Source: Rhodopirellula maiorica SM1 (lineage in GTDB: Bacteria; Planctomycetota; Planctomycetia; Pirellulales; Pirellulaceae). From it: 32,502 bases of DNA. The stretch covers positions 1 to 32,502 of the forward strand of contig NZ_ANOG01000879.1 in NCBI RefSeq assembly GCF_000346295.1. Direction: 5' to 3'. Positions 25,879 through 32,502 of this stretch are shown here, in pieces. The position numbers and the translations under genes are program-made. The notes beneath the pieces were generated by a model that made no database searches, was not told the DNA's origin, and was given only the letters and a program-made list of their open reading frames with translations. Numbering within the stretch: position 1 is the stretch's first letter; every line of letters begins with the position of its first letter.

Positions 25879-26817
25879 ATGAAATCGAATTTCGCCCTTA
25901 TGATACTGATGATAGCGGTGTTGGCGTTAGCCGGCTGCCGCTCGATTCGGCGGATTGGCGAAAGTCGGCAATCGATTGCGGCTCGGCGGCTTTCGGGGCA
26001 GGGTTTCAAAGCCATGCACAACAACAAGTGGGATGTCGCCGAAACGCTGTTCAGTGACGCTTTGGAGGTTTCCAGTGCCGACGACCGCGCCCACTGGGGG
26101 CTGGCGGAATCACTTTGGCAACGAGGCGAGCATGACGCCGCGATCGAGCATATGGAGCAAGCGGTCCGGCTGAGCGCCAGCGACCCCAAACGCGTCCAGC
26201 GACTCGGCCGAATGTATCTCGAAGTGGGCCGCGACCAAGAGGCTCAGCAGCAAAGTCTTGCCGCCCTCGCGACGGCCCGAAGCTCGGCGGACGTGTGGGC
26301 GTTGCGAGGCGATTGCTTGCTCGCCGCAGGCCATCTACCCGAGGCGCTGGCGGCGTATCATCGCGCGTTGGCACTGCAACCTGATTTCCCCGAAGTCCAA
26401 CTGCAAGCGGCGGAAATCTATCACCAAGAACATCGCTATGGACGACTCTTAGCGACACTTGATCGGCTGCAGGACGGCATGGGAACCGATGCCACCCCGG
26501 CTCGAGCCGATGTGCTGCAGGGGATTGCGATGCGGCAACTCGGCCGTAGCGACGAAGCTCAGAAATGTTTCGTGCGTGCGACCGAGAAAGACCCTAACGA
26601 CTCGGCGGCGCGACTTGAACTCGCCACGCTGCTGTTGGACGAGGGCAACGTCGAAGCCGCCAAAGAATCGCTTGCAATGGCGTTGCGGCTGAACCCGAAT
26701 CTGGTCGGCCCCAATGCTCTCGGCGGCGAATCCAATTGGGCGAACGAGGTCAAGAAACAACAAGAGCGGCTGGCCAACGAACAGCATGGATTCGACATGC
26801 CGGCGAGTCTGCGATAG
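25879..26817 (+). CDS. TPR-repeat lipoprotein
   Basis: The 312-residue product begins with a lipoprotein signal (MKSNFALMILMIAVLALAGC, lipobox LAGC with Cys about 20). It then has about six tetratricopeptide-like repeats, for example AETLFSDALEVSSADDRAHW, AIEHMEQAVRLSA, ALAAYHRALALQPDFPEV, AQKCFVRATEKDPNDSAARL and AKESLAMALRLNPN. TPR lipoproteins tether protein complexes at the membrane; the partner is unknown. The start ATG at 25879 fits the signal. It is followed after about 215 bases by a small hypothetical gene on the same strand. Confidence 0.85.
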   Translation: MKSNFALMILMIAVLALAGCRSIRRIGESRQSIAARRLSGQGFKAMHNNKWDVAETLFSDALEVSSADDRAHWGLAESLWQRGEHDAAIEHMEQAVRLSASDPKRVQRLGRMYLEVGRDQEAQQQSLAALATARSSADVWALRGDCLLAAGHLPEALAAYHRALALQPDFPEVQLQAAEIYHQEHRYGRLLATLDRLQDGMGTDATPARADVLQGIAMRQLGRSDEAQKCFVRATEKDPNDSAARLELATLLLDEGNVEAAKESLAMALRLNPNLVGPNALGGESNWANEVKKQQERLANEQHGFDMPASLR

Positions 26818-27033
26818 CGTATTCGCCGTTTGCGATGTCCCGGGTCATTGAGTCGCCTGCATATTCGAAGGACGCGTTATGCCGATGGTAACGGTTGTTC
26901 CGCGGGGTTGGGGCTGACTACGTTCAGCAAAAACGAGAAACCCAACGGAAAAGATCACCGAACACCGCGTCAAGCGATTTTGCAAGGTAGGCTTTTAACG
27001 GATTACCACGCTCATCCAGTTAAGAGTGAATTG

Positions 27034-27324
27034 ATGCAACAATCGAACGTACCTACGAACTATCTGCCCGCGGTAACTCCGGAAAACTTTTCGGTGTCGA
27101 GCCAACCTGCGTCGGCTTCCGATGCGTTTGTCGATCGTCGCGCCAAAGACGCGGCCAAGCCACGTGGGGAACGTCGTCAATTCGGCAGCTCGCACAGTGG
27201 GCTATCCGAAGAGGGACGTCAACTCGCGATCGCGATTGACCAATACAAATTGGAACATCACCGACGCTACATCACCTGTGACGAAATGTTGATGGTGATT
27301 GGAACGCTCGGTTATTCCAAATAA
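27034..27324 (+). CDS. Small hypothetical protein
   Basis: The 96-residue product from ATG 27034 has a polar, low-complexity N-terminal half and a compact, charged C-terminal end (EEGRQLAIAIDQYKLEHHRR, then YITCDEMLMVIGTLGY), which has the look of a helical domain. The frame is open back to 26830, but the extra part is not protein-like, so the inner ATG is chosen. No family is recognised; the ending resembles small conserved planctomycete proteins without known function. It ends 16 bases before the convergent end of the CNNM-like gene. Confidence 0.65.
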   Translation: MQQSNVPTNYLPAVTPENFSVSSQPASASDAFVDRRAKDAAKPRGERRQFGSSHSGLSEEGRQLAIAIDQYKLEHHRRYITCDEMLMVIGTLGYSK

Positions 27325-27340
27325 GCCTGAGCAGAAGAAA

Positions 27341-28282
27341 CTATTTGATCAACGGCTGCAGCAATTGCCGGCGAGTGACGACGGATCGCATATCACCATG
27401 ATCATCAAACAAGACTGCCACATCGCTTGCGGCATCATACAGTCGTAGCAATATCCGCAGATGTCGATCGGTGGTTCGTCCTCGAATCACAGGTTTGATA
27501 TCGAGCCGCGGATTGGCAACACACAAGTCGGCGTAACGCAAGAAGCCGATAATTCGCCCACCACGCTGGACAAGCACAATCGGATGGTTGCGACGTCGAG
27601 CTTGCTGTTTTGCTTCGGAAATATTGACTGGCGCCTGCACGATCGCTAATCGCTGTGGAGGCACCCCATAGGAAACGGCAGGCTGATTGCCGACCTCGAA
27701 CAGATTTTGCGCCAACACACGCTGACCAGCCGCCAGGATACCGGCCTCGTGACCGTCTCGTAGAACCTGATCCAATTCACCGCGAGCCATCGTCAATCGC
27801 ACGCGAAACGGAGTCTCGCCGGTCAGCAACCGCAGCGCATTGCCGAGCAAGCCCAACAGGATCGTGACTGGCGCAAACAACAGCGTGGCAATCAGCAGGG
27901 CAGGGCGGGTCGCTCGCAGCAAACGATAGGGGGCGTGAAAGAACAGGTACTTTGGCAACAGTTCGCCGAGCACAAACACGACGGGTGTCATCAACACAGG
28001 ACCGATCAGTTCCGCACTGGTGTCCACGCCGAACAAAATCAAGGCTGCCATCACGATCGCCAAACTCACCAAATAGTTGGCGATATTGTTTCCGACCAAC
28101 ATCGTTGCCACGAAGATCGCAGGATGATTTAGCAGCCAAACCACTCCTCGCGCCATCCGTGAACCACTGAGCCCGTCGAGCACCAAACGGGTTCGAGAAA
28201 CACGGTACAGCCCCGTTTCGCTGCCACTAAAAAACGCGCTTAGTAGCAAGCCCACGGCAAAGATCAAAATCGCGATCATCAT
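27341..28282 (-). CDS. CNNM/DUF21-type membrane protein (hemolysin-related), second copy
   Basis: The 313-residue product has an N-terminal DUF21/CNNM transmembrane domain (about residues 1-150, three to four helices) with the family opening FFSGSETGLYRVSRTRL and the motif VLGELLPKYLFF. A shorter cytoplasmic part with degenerate CBS-like sequence follows (VNISEAKQQARRRNHPIVLVQ, then DVAVLFDDHGDMRSVVTRRQLL). It lacks the C-terminal CorC/HlyC domain found in longer members. CNNM/CorC proteins act in magnesium or other cation export. The ATG overlaps the stop of the upstream paralog in ATGA, so the two are coupled and may form a heterodimer. Confidence 0.85.
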   Translation of the reverse strand: MMIAILIFAVGLLLSAFFSGSETGLYRVSRTRLVLDGLSGSRMARGVVWLLNHPAIFVATMLVGNNIANYLVSLAIVMAALILFGVDTSAELIGPVLMTPVVFVLGELLPKYLFFHAPYRLLRATRPALLIATLLFAPVTILLGLLGNALRLLTGETPFRVRLTMARGELDQVLRDGHEAGILAAGQRVLAQNLFEVGNQPAVSYGVPPQRLAIVQAPVNISEAKQQARRRNHPIVLVQRGGRIIGFLRYADLCVANPRLDIKPVIRGRTTDRHLRILLRLYDAASDVAVLFDDHGDMRSVVTRRQLLQPLIK

Positions 28283-29559
28283 GACGGCGTCTCCGCTGAA
28301 TCGGGACGTTCTTCGATCACACGGACATCGATCCAGACGGCATCGTCTTTTTCTTCGACCACTTCGAGCGTGTAGCGATCCAACGGAGCACGATCTCCAA
28401 CGCGTGGCAGCCGCTCGTTATGGCGTTGGATCAACCCCGCCACCGTCGTCACCCCTTCTTCGATCGTTTCGATCCCCAATCGCTTGGCGAGTGCACGGGC
28501 GCTGGCGGATCCGTGAACTCGATAGTGATCCTCGTGCAGCATCTGCATGGTGGCTTCGCCAATCGCATCCATTTGGCGATCGTGCCGCGAGGCAAAGACA
28601 TATTGCAGGATATCGTCAATCGTGATTGCCCCAATGGCTTCGCCGAACTCGTTTACCACCACGGCAACGCTGCGGTCGTCATCGTTCAGTTGATCGAGCA
28701 CCTGGGACACGCGAGCCGACCAGGGGACATAGATCACCGGTTCCATCGCATCGGCGATGTCGTCGATTTGGCTGGGCCGCAACAAGCGAACACTGATCGC
28801 CGCGTTGATCGACTCACCATCGTTGTCGGTAATCAAAACGTACCCGTTTAGCGGTTGATCTTGGCTGAAAATTTGCTGCACTTCGTCGACGGTATACAAC
28901 TGCAACTTGCTTCGCAGTCGCATCAATTCGGCAACACGAATTTCAGCCATTTCCACAAGTCCCGACAACACGATCCGCTCGCGTTGCAGTAGCGCCGCAT
29001 CGTCGGTTCCCAGTTCAATCGCGCGTTCAATATCGGCGAGATCGATTTCAGGCTCGGGACGAAACGACGGCCAAATTAAACGGCTGACGGCAAGATTGGT
29101 TGTTTTGACCAATGGCAAAACGGGGCTCACGATCTTGACCGCGATATTCAGCGGCGGCGCGACAAGCAAACACAGTCGTGCCGGCGCGAGCACCGCGATA
29201 CTTTTGGGCAGCATTTCGCTAAAGAAGATGATCATCATCAAACTGCCTGCGGTGAAGCCGACCGCGAGTGAGGATCCGCCTGCCGGATCGTCTTGCAGTT
29301 TGGTACCTACGATCGAGGCGATCGCAAAGTACGTCATGTTGATCAATAGATTCCAAAACAGGATCGCGGACAGCAAACGATCCGAATCATCCAACATCGA
29401 AGCGGCCATGCGACCGGTGACGCCGCGTCGTTTCAGTCGCAGACGCTCGCGATGAGGCAGCGAAAAAAATGCCGCTTCACTTCCGCTAAAGAGTGCGCTT
29501 AGCAGGATCAACACTCCCATCACCAACAGCCATCCCCAAGCTGCTAACAGGGAACTCAA
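28279..29559 (-). CDS. CNNM/CorC-type membrane protein with CBS pair
   Basis: The 426-residue product has the DUF21/CNNM membrane domain (about residues 1-185, opening ALFSGSEAAFFSLPHRERL, with FFSEMLPKSIAVLAP). A CBS-type nucleotide-binding pair follows (about 190-330, including VAVVVNEFGEAIGAITIDDILQYV), then a CorC/HlyC-like C-terminal domain (VHGSASARALAKRLGIETI, then LPRVGDRAPLDRYTLEVVE). It probably takes part in magnesium or cobalt homeostasis; the old hemolysin name is misleading. It overlaps the permease gene upstream and the shorter paralog downstream by 4 bases each, a tight operon. Confidence 0.88.
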   Translation of the reverse strand: MSSLLAAWGWLLVMGVLILLSALFSGSEAAFFSLPHRERLRLKRRGVTGRMAASMLDDSDRLLSAILFWNLLINMTYFAIASIVGTKLQDDPAGGSSLAVGFTAGSLMMIIFFSEMLPKSIAVLAPARLCLLVAPPLNIAVKIVSPVLPLVKTTNLAVSRLIWPSFRPEPEIDLADIERAIELGTDDAALLQRERIVLSGLVEMAEIRVAELMRLRSKLQLYTVDEVQQIFSQDQPLNGYVLITDNDGESINAAISVRLLRPSQIDDIADAMEPVIYVPWSARVSQVLDQLNDDDRSVAVVVNEFGEAIGAITIDDILQYVFASRHDRQMDAIGEATMQMLHEDHYRVHGSASARALAKRLGIETIEEGVTTVAGLIQRHNERLPRVGDRAPLDRYTLEVVEEKDDAVWIDVRVIEERPDSAETPS

Positions 29560-31325
29560 GCGGAATCTCCACCAGCGCCGCGATCACGATCAAGCGACAC
29601 ATCGAACTCGCTCAAGGCGGGAATCATCATCGCGGCGGTGGTGAATCCATAACCGACCACGAGCGAGAAAACGACAAACAGATGGTCGGTTTGCAACAAG
29701 AACTGTGTGATCGCGTAAAACGTGATCAGCGGCAACAAGAATGAAGCAGCAAAGATCGCCGACGATGGGTTCCGCCACCCCAGTGAAGCAAATAACGCCG
29801 CCCCGCCACCGAGAATCATGACCAAAAACGGAGCGAGTTGAAGCTGGAAGGCACCGCGGAAACTGACCATGATCGTCATACAAATCGCAATCCCCACGCA
29901 AAGAAAAAAGACGGTCCCGAGACTCGCCAGCGTGGCGGTGCGTCCGGCCACATAGTTCAAGGCCGAGTGAATGCCCAACATCGAAACAAATACATACAAC
30001 GTGATCGCACCGACAAAAATATAGGTCGCATTCTCGATTGTCATCACGCCATTGGCCGCCAAATAGACGACCAACGCAAGCGGCAATAGGATCATTTCTT
30101 TGGCCACATACAGCACCCCTAGCAGTTTGCCAAACACAAATTCGCTGGGCGACAAATCGGTAACCAACAACAAGTCCAGCGCCAATCCATCGCGTTCGCC
30201 GGTGACGGCATTTACGGCCAACGCATTGACCAACACCAAACTGATCACCCCCAGTGCCGCCAATGGCAACGTCGCCGCAGGCAGGGCGCGACCGATTCGC
30301 CCGGCAGGTTCCATCGCCGCACCGCTTTGAATTTGAAAATAGAGGGCACCGGCAATCAGCAGGAACAGTGCAACAAAGGCGACTCGGATGATGACAACTT
30401 TACGGCCGTAGGCCCAGGTCATGATCTCGCGCCACAAGATTGGATTCTTCCAAACCTGGCGTGCCTGTCGTACTTTCCAAGTCGCGGGCTCGGAATACTC
30501 TCGTAACTCTTCGGACGTTTCTGGTTCAGGTGCCTTCAAGCGAATGTCTCGCGACGGATTCCAAATTCGCACCTTCATCACACCGAATAGCAGTGTCGCG
30601 ATCGACATACAGACCGACACGACGACGAAATAGGTAATCCCAACCGCTGTCTCGCTCGACAAACTGGCCAACGGCGAGGCGGCAGCCAATAGGGCGCGTG
30701 GCGGACTCAGCGCTAATGCGATTGTCTCAGGCACTCCACCGATGACCGCAATCATCTCGGCAATCGCCATGTACATCAGCAACAGCAGCACGGTCAACGC
30801 GATCGCTTGAAACGTCTTCTCTCGCCACAATCCCACCACGGTACCGACCGATCCGGCAAACACAATGGTCGCGGCTGTCACCACAAACACGCTCAAAACT
30901 TGTGCGGGCGAGACACCACCAAGCAGTGGCAACACCAAAAACAAGGGCAAGGCACAAACCAGCATCGAGAGAGGGCCCAGCAGGCTGGCGGTCAATTTGC
31001 CGACAACGACCTCGAAACCACTCAGCCGCGTCATCAACAGCAGCAACAGCGTGCGGCGATCTTTTTCTTGCGCCACACTGCTGGCGGCGCCCACGGCGGC
31101 CAAACTGCTGAGCACCAAAAACTGCAGCGGCGACAACAAGGCGAACATCCAACCGCCGAAACGAGCCGAATCCGCAGTCGTCAACAGCGACCGAGATCCG
31201 TCGAGCACCAAATATCCCGTACACAGCAGCAAAAACAGCACCAACACGTAGACGCCTCGACTGAGGTAAGTCTTGGGTCGTTTTGGGACAACCAACGCTT
31301 CGCGATTAAATACGGGTCCGAGCAT
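29556..31325 (-). CDS. Large ABC-2 type permease (two permease halves in one chain)
   Basis: The product is about 589 residues from ATG 31325, with about twelve hydrophobic segments arranged as two ABC-2 halves. Both carry the family features of an amphipathic coupling segment (VAQEKDRRTLLLLLMTRLSG in the first half, TGERDGLALDLLLVTDLSP in the second). It should form the membrane part of an ABC exporter. No ATPase gene lies in the window next to it; it may be encoded further upstream in the reading direction, but the plus-strand region at 31.3-31.7 kb contains none. The open frame back to 31484 is rejected because the added residues are Cys/His-rich and not permease-like. The TGA stop overlaps the ATG of the CNNM gene. 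Confidence 0.8.
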   Translation of the reverse strand: MLGPVFNREALVVPKRPKTYLSRGVYVLVLFLLLCTGYLVLDGSRSLLTTADSARFGGWMFALLSPLQFLVLSSLAAVGAASSVAQEKDRRTLLLLLMTRLSGFEVVVGKLTASLLGPLSMLVCALPLFLVLPLLGGVSPAQVLSVFVVTAATIVFAGSVGTVVGLWREKTFQAIALTVLLLLMYMAIAEMIAVIGGVPETIALALSPPRALLAAASPLASLSSETAVGITYFVVVSVCMSIATLLFGVMKVRIWNPSRDIRLKAPEPETSEELREYSEPATWKVRQARQVWKNPILWREIMTWAYGRKVVIIRVAFVALFLLIAGALYFQIQSGAAMEPAGRIGRALPAATLPLAALGVISLVLVNALAVNAVTGERDGLALDLLLVTDLSPSEFVFGKLLGVLYVAKEMILLPLALVVYLAANGVMTIENATYIFVGAITLYVFVSMLGIHSALNYVAGRTATLASLGTVFFLCVGIAICMTIMVSFRGAFQLQLAPFLVMILGGGAALFASLGWRNPSSAIFAASFLLPLITFYAITQFLLQTDHLFVVFSLVVGYGFTTAAMMIPALSEFDVSLDRDRGAGGDSA

Positions 31326-31752
31326 GCTGATGTTGACGTGGCGGTGATGAGGATGACGACAATGCGTACAGGTTACCAAACCCATCGTGGCGATACAGCC
31401 ACCAACGATGCGTCGCTGGTCGTCGAATGGGAGAGTTTCGCAGGTCCTTTTGCGGCCGGTCCCCCAAAATCCGGTTGCCACCATGGCGGCCCAGAGCCCC
31501 GGGGAACCCCCGTCGGGAGTAGTATTTGATGATTTATCAATCTAATCGGCAAATCCTGCCTGTTCGACCATCTATCACACAAAATCAGCACGACCCCACA
31601 GAAGCCCTCCGTACTACGCGCGGTGGCGCACTATGGTTTTGATAACAGAGCACAAGTTTCGAGGAATGTATTAAAAGCGAATGGCTGGCTTTTAATGTAA
31701 GTGCTTGGGGCAAGCCAGCAACGCGATGATATACAGACAAGAACTTAACATC
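31326..31752. other. Divergent intergenic region with hairpin leader before the pilin
   Basis: About 430 bases separate the minus-strand permease from the plus-strand pilin. No gene is supported. The right part holds competing inverted repeats (31670-31719). The left part carries the leftover open frame of the permease up to 31484 but no family-like residues. A sigma-54 promoter was looked for and not found. Confidence 0.5.
31670..31719 (+). promoter_or_regulatory. Competing hairpins upstream of the Flp pilin gene
   Basis: ATTAAAAGC (31670-31678) pairs perfectly with GCTTTTAAT (31688-31696). The overlapping GCTGGCTT (31684-31691) pairs perfectly with AAGCCAGC (31712-31719). GCTTG (31703-31707) pairs with CAAGC (31711-31715). 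The first two stems share bases and cannot form together, as in an attenuator or switch. This ends 33 bases before the pilin start. Function is inferred from pairing alone; the ATTAAAAGC palindrome could equally be a protein-binding operator. Confidence 0.45.
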
Positions 31753-31947
31753 ATGATCAAGCCATCTCATAAACGTGCAGTCCTTGAATTTTTGCGAGAG
31801 GAAGACGGTCCGACGGCAGTCGAGTACGCCGTGATGCTGGCGTTGATCCTCGCCGTATGCATCAGTTCGGTCACATTTCTGGCTGCCAAGACACAAGAGA
31901 GCTTTGTGACCTCTGGCAACGCGATTGACGGTGCGTTCGGTAGCTAG
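31753..31947 (+). CDS. flp: Flp-type pilin (Tad pilus subunit)
   Basis: The 64-residue product matches the Flp/Fap pilin family: a short basic leader (MIKPSHKRAVLEFLREEDG), then the processing region G-PTAVEYAVML with the conserved glutamate and tyrosine of the mature N-terminus, and a single hydrophobic helix (ALILAVCISSVTFLAA). It would be cut by a prepilin peptidase after the glycine and assembled into a thin adhesive Tad pilus. Alternative upstream starts from 31705 are less likely. A membrane protein follows 31 bases later on the same strand; the pilus machinery itself is not in the window. Confidence 0.85.
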   Translation: MIKPSHKRAVLEFLREEDGPTAVEYAVMLALILAVCISSVTFLAAKTQESFVTSGNAIDGAFGS

Positions 31948-31978
31948 TGCTAACCACGAACCATTCTGCGGACGCAAA

Positions 31979-32482
31979 ATGATGGACCTAAAACGATTTT
32001 CGTCGAACTCGACTCGCAAACATGTGATCGCCGATCCTCATGTCCAAGGGGCCATACTTCGTCGTGTGGCACTCTACGCGTTCGCCGCGATTCTGTACTA
32101 CAGCGTCGTGTTCTGCTGTACCGTTTTTCTGTCGGACCGCGATGGCACCACAACCGACCGGATGATTGAGTGTCTTGATGACGCAATCACCTGGATTCCA
32201 GGTCTGTTCGTCATTTTGCCGATTGCGGCCTACGATCTGCTGGCTACCACAAACCGATTCGCGGGTCCGATCTGTCGTTTGCGGGGCGAATTGCAGCGAT
32301 TGATCGCAGGTGAGAGCCCCCGTCCACTGAACTTTCGTGAACATGATCACTGGAGCGAAATCGCCGAGTTATTCAACGAAGTCCGCGCCGAATTGCTCGT
32401 GCTGCGTGAAGAATCGCAGAACCCAACGGGACCACGAAACAAGGCGGATTCGCCCAAAGATGTCGTTGACGTCCTGCTTTGA
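31979..32482 (+). CDS. Inner membrane protein with HAMP-like segment
   Basis: The product is about 167 residues from ATG 31979. It has two membrane helices (about residues 28-52 and 72-95) with a short periplasmic loop between them. After that comes a cytoplasmic segment PICRLRGELQRLIAGESP, then NFREHDHWSEIAELFNEVRAEL, whose Pro start and heptad spacing resemble a HAMP signal-relay module. No kinase or receptor output domain follows. Its position right after a Flp pilin suggests a role with the pilus, but this is inference. The open frame back to 31925 overlaps the pilin and is rejected. The gene ends 20 bases before the window edge. Confidence 0.7.
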   Translation: MMDLKRFSSNSTRKHVIADPHVQGAILRRVALYAFAAILYYSVVFCCTVFLSDRDGTTTDRMIECLDDAITWIPGLFVILPIAAYDLLATTNRFAGPICRLRGELQRLIAGESPRPLNFREHDHWSEIAELFNEVRAELLVLREESQNPTGPRNKADSPKDVVDVLL

Positions 32483-32502
32483 TCCGACGAAAGACACTCG
32501 TT

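Noticed and set aside
30807-31529. Plus-strand open frame of 240 residues opposite the ABC-2 permease
   Set aside because: Gln/His-rich shadow of the permease on the other strand; the membrane-protein frame is far more credible.
31640-31752. Possible sigma-54 promoter before the pilin
   Set aside because: GG and GC elements are not at the required spacing.
1-32502. CRISPR array or tRNA/rRNA genes
   Set aside because: No regularly spaced direct repeats and no cloverleaf or rRNA-like segments were recognised by eye.

Overview
The window looks like chromosome from a planctomycete, most likely a Rhodopirellula-like member of the Pirellulaceae. This is inferred from gene content and style: an arylsulfatase-type enzyme with a discoidin tail, a secreted PQQ-type propeller, a Tat-exported prenyltransferase-fold protein, several GTG/TTG starts, few Shine-Dalgarno sequences, and intergenic spaces full of palindromic repeats. 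No rRNA, tRNA, CRISPR array or intact insertion sequence was seen.

Layout. 0-4 kb: two ABC-2 export permeases and an ABC exporter (permease plus ATPase) whose reading frame is broken in a run of seven G. 4.1-9.7 kb: an RDD membrane protein, a sulfatase, a PQQ-like propeller and a Tat-exported alpha/alpha-barrel protein. 9.7-10.25 kb: a mosaic of nested palindromes. 10.2-13.8 kb: DNA glycosylase mutM and tryptophan synthase trpB (both frameshifted at homopolymers), a metallo-beta-lactamase-fold hydrolase and a Rieske protein. 13.9-17.6 kb: a B12-binding/radical SAM protein and a secreted protein that may be a glycosidase. 17.6-20.2 kb: a gene-poor stretch holding the degraded C-terminal end of a reverse transcriptase and a coupled two-gene unit of unknown function. 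20.2-25.7 kb: a cation diffusion facilitator, a membrane-bound spermidine-synthase-like protein, FlgM, a Fur-family regulator and a small conserved protein. 25.9-27.3 kb: a TPR lipoprotein and a small hypothetical. 27.3-31.3 kb: a three-gene minus-strand operon (ABC-2 permease and two CNNM/CorC-like membrane proteins) joined by 4-base overlaps. 31.7 kb to the end: a Flp pilin and a membrane protein with a HAMP-like segment, perhaps the edge of a Tad pilus locus.

The most notable signals are not intact systems. (1) Four single-base homopolymer indels break three otherwise well-conserved genes (ABC exporter, mutM, trpB), which looks more like a sequencing or assembly artefact than gene death. 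(2) At least three families of intergenic palindromic repeats sit at gene 3' ends; one family has a perfect 23-bp arm that is identical at two loci 10 kb apart. (3) A reverse-transcriptase remnant, possibly of retron type, lies in the gene-poor stretch. (4) A possible switching leader with mutually exclusive hairpins precedes the Flp pilin. I did not find a convincing complete, previously undescribed system.
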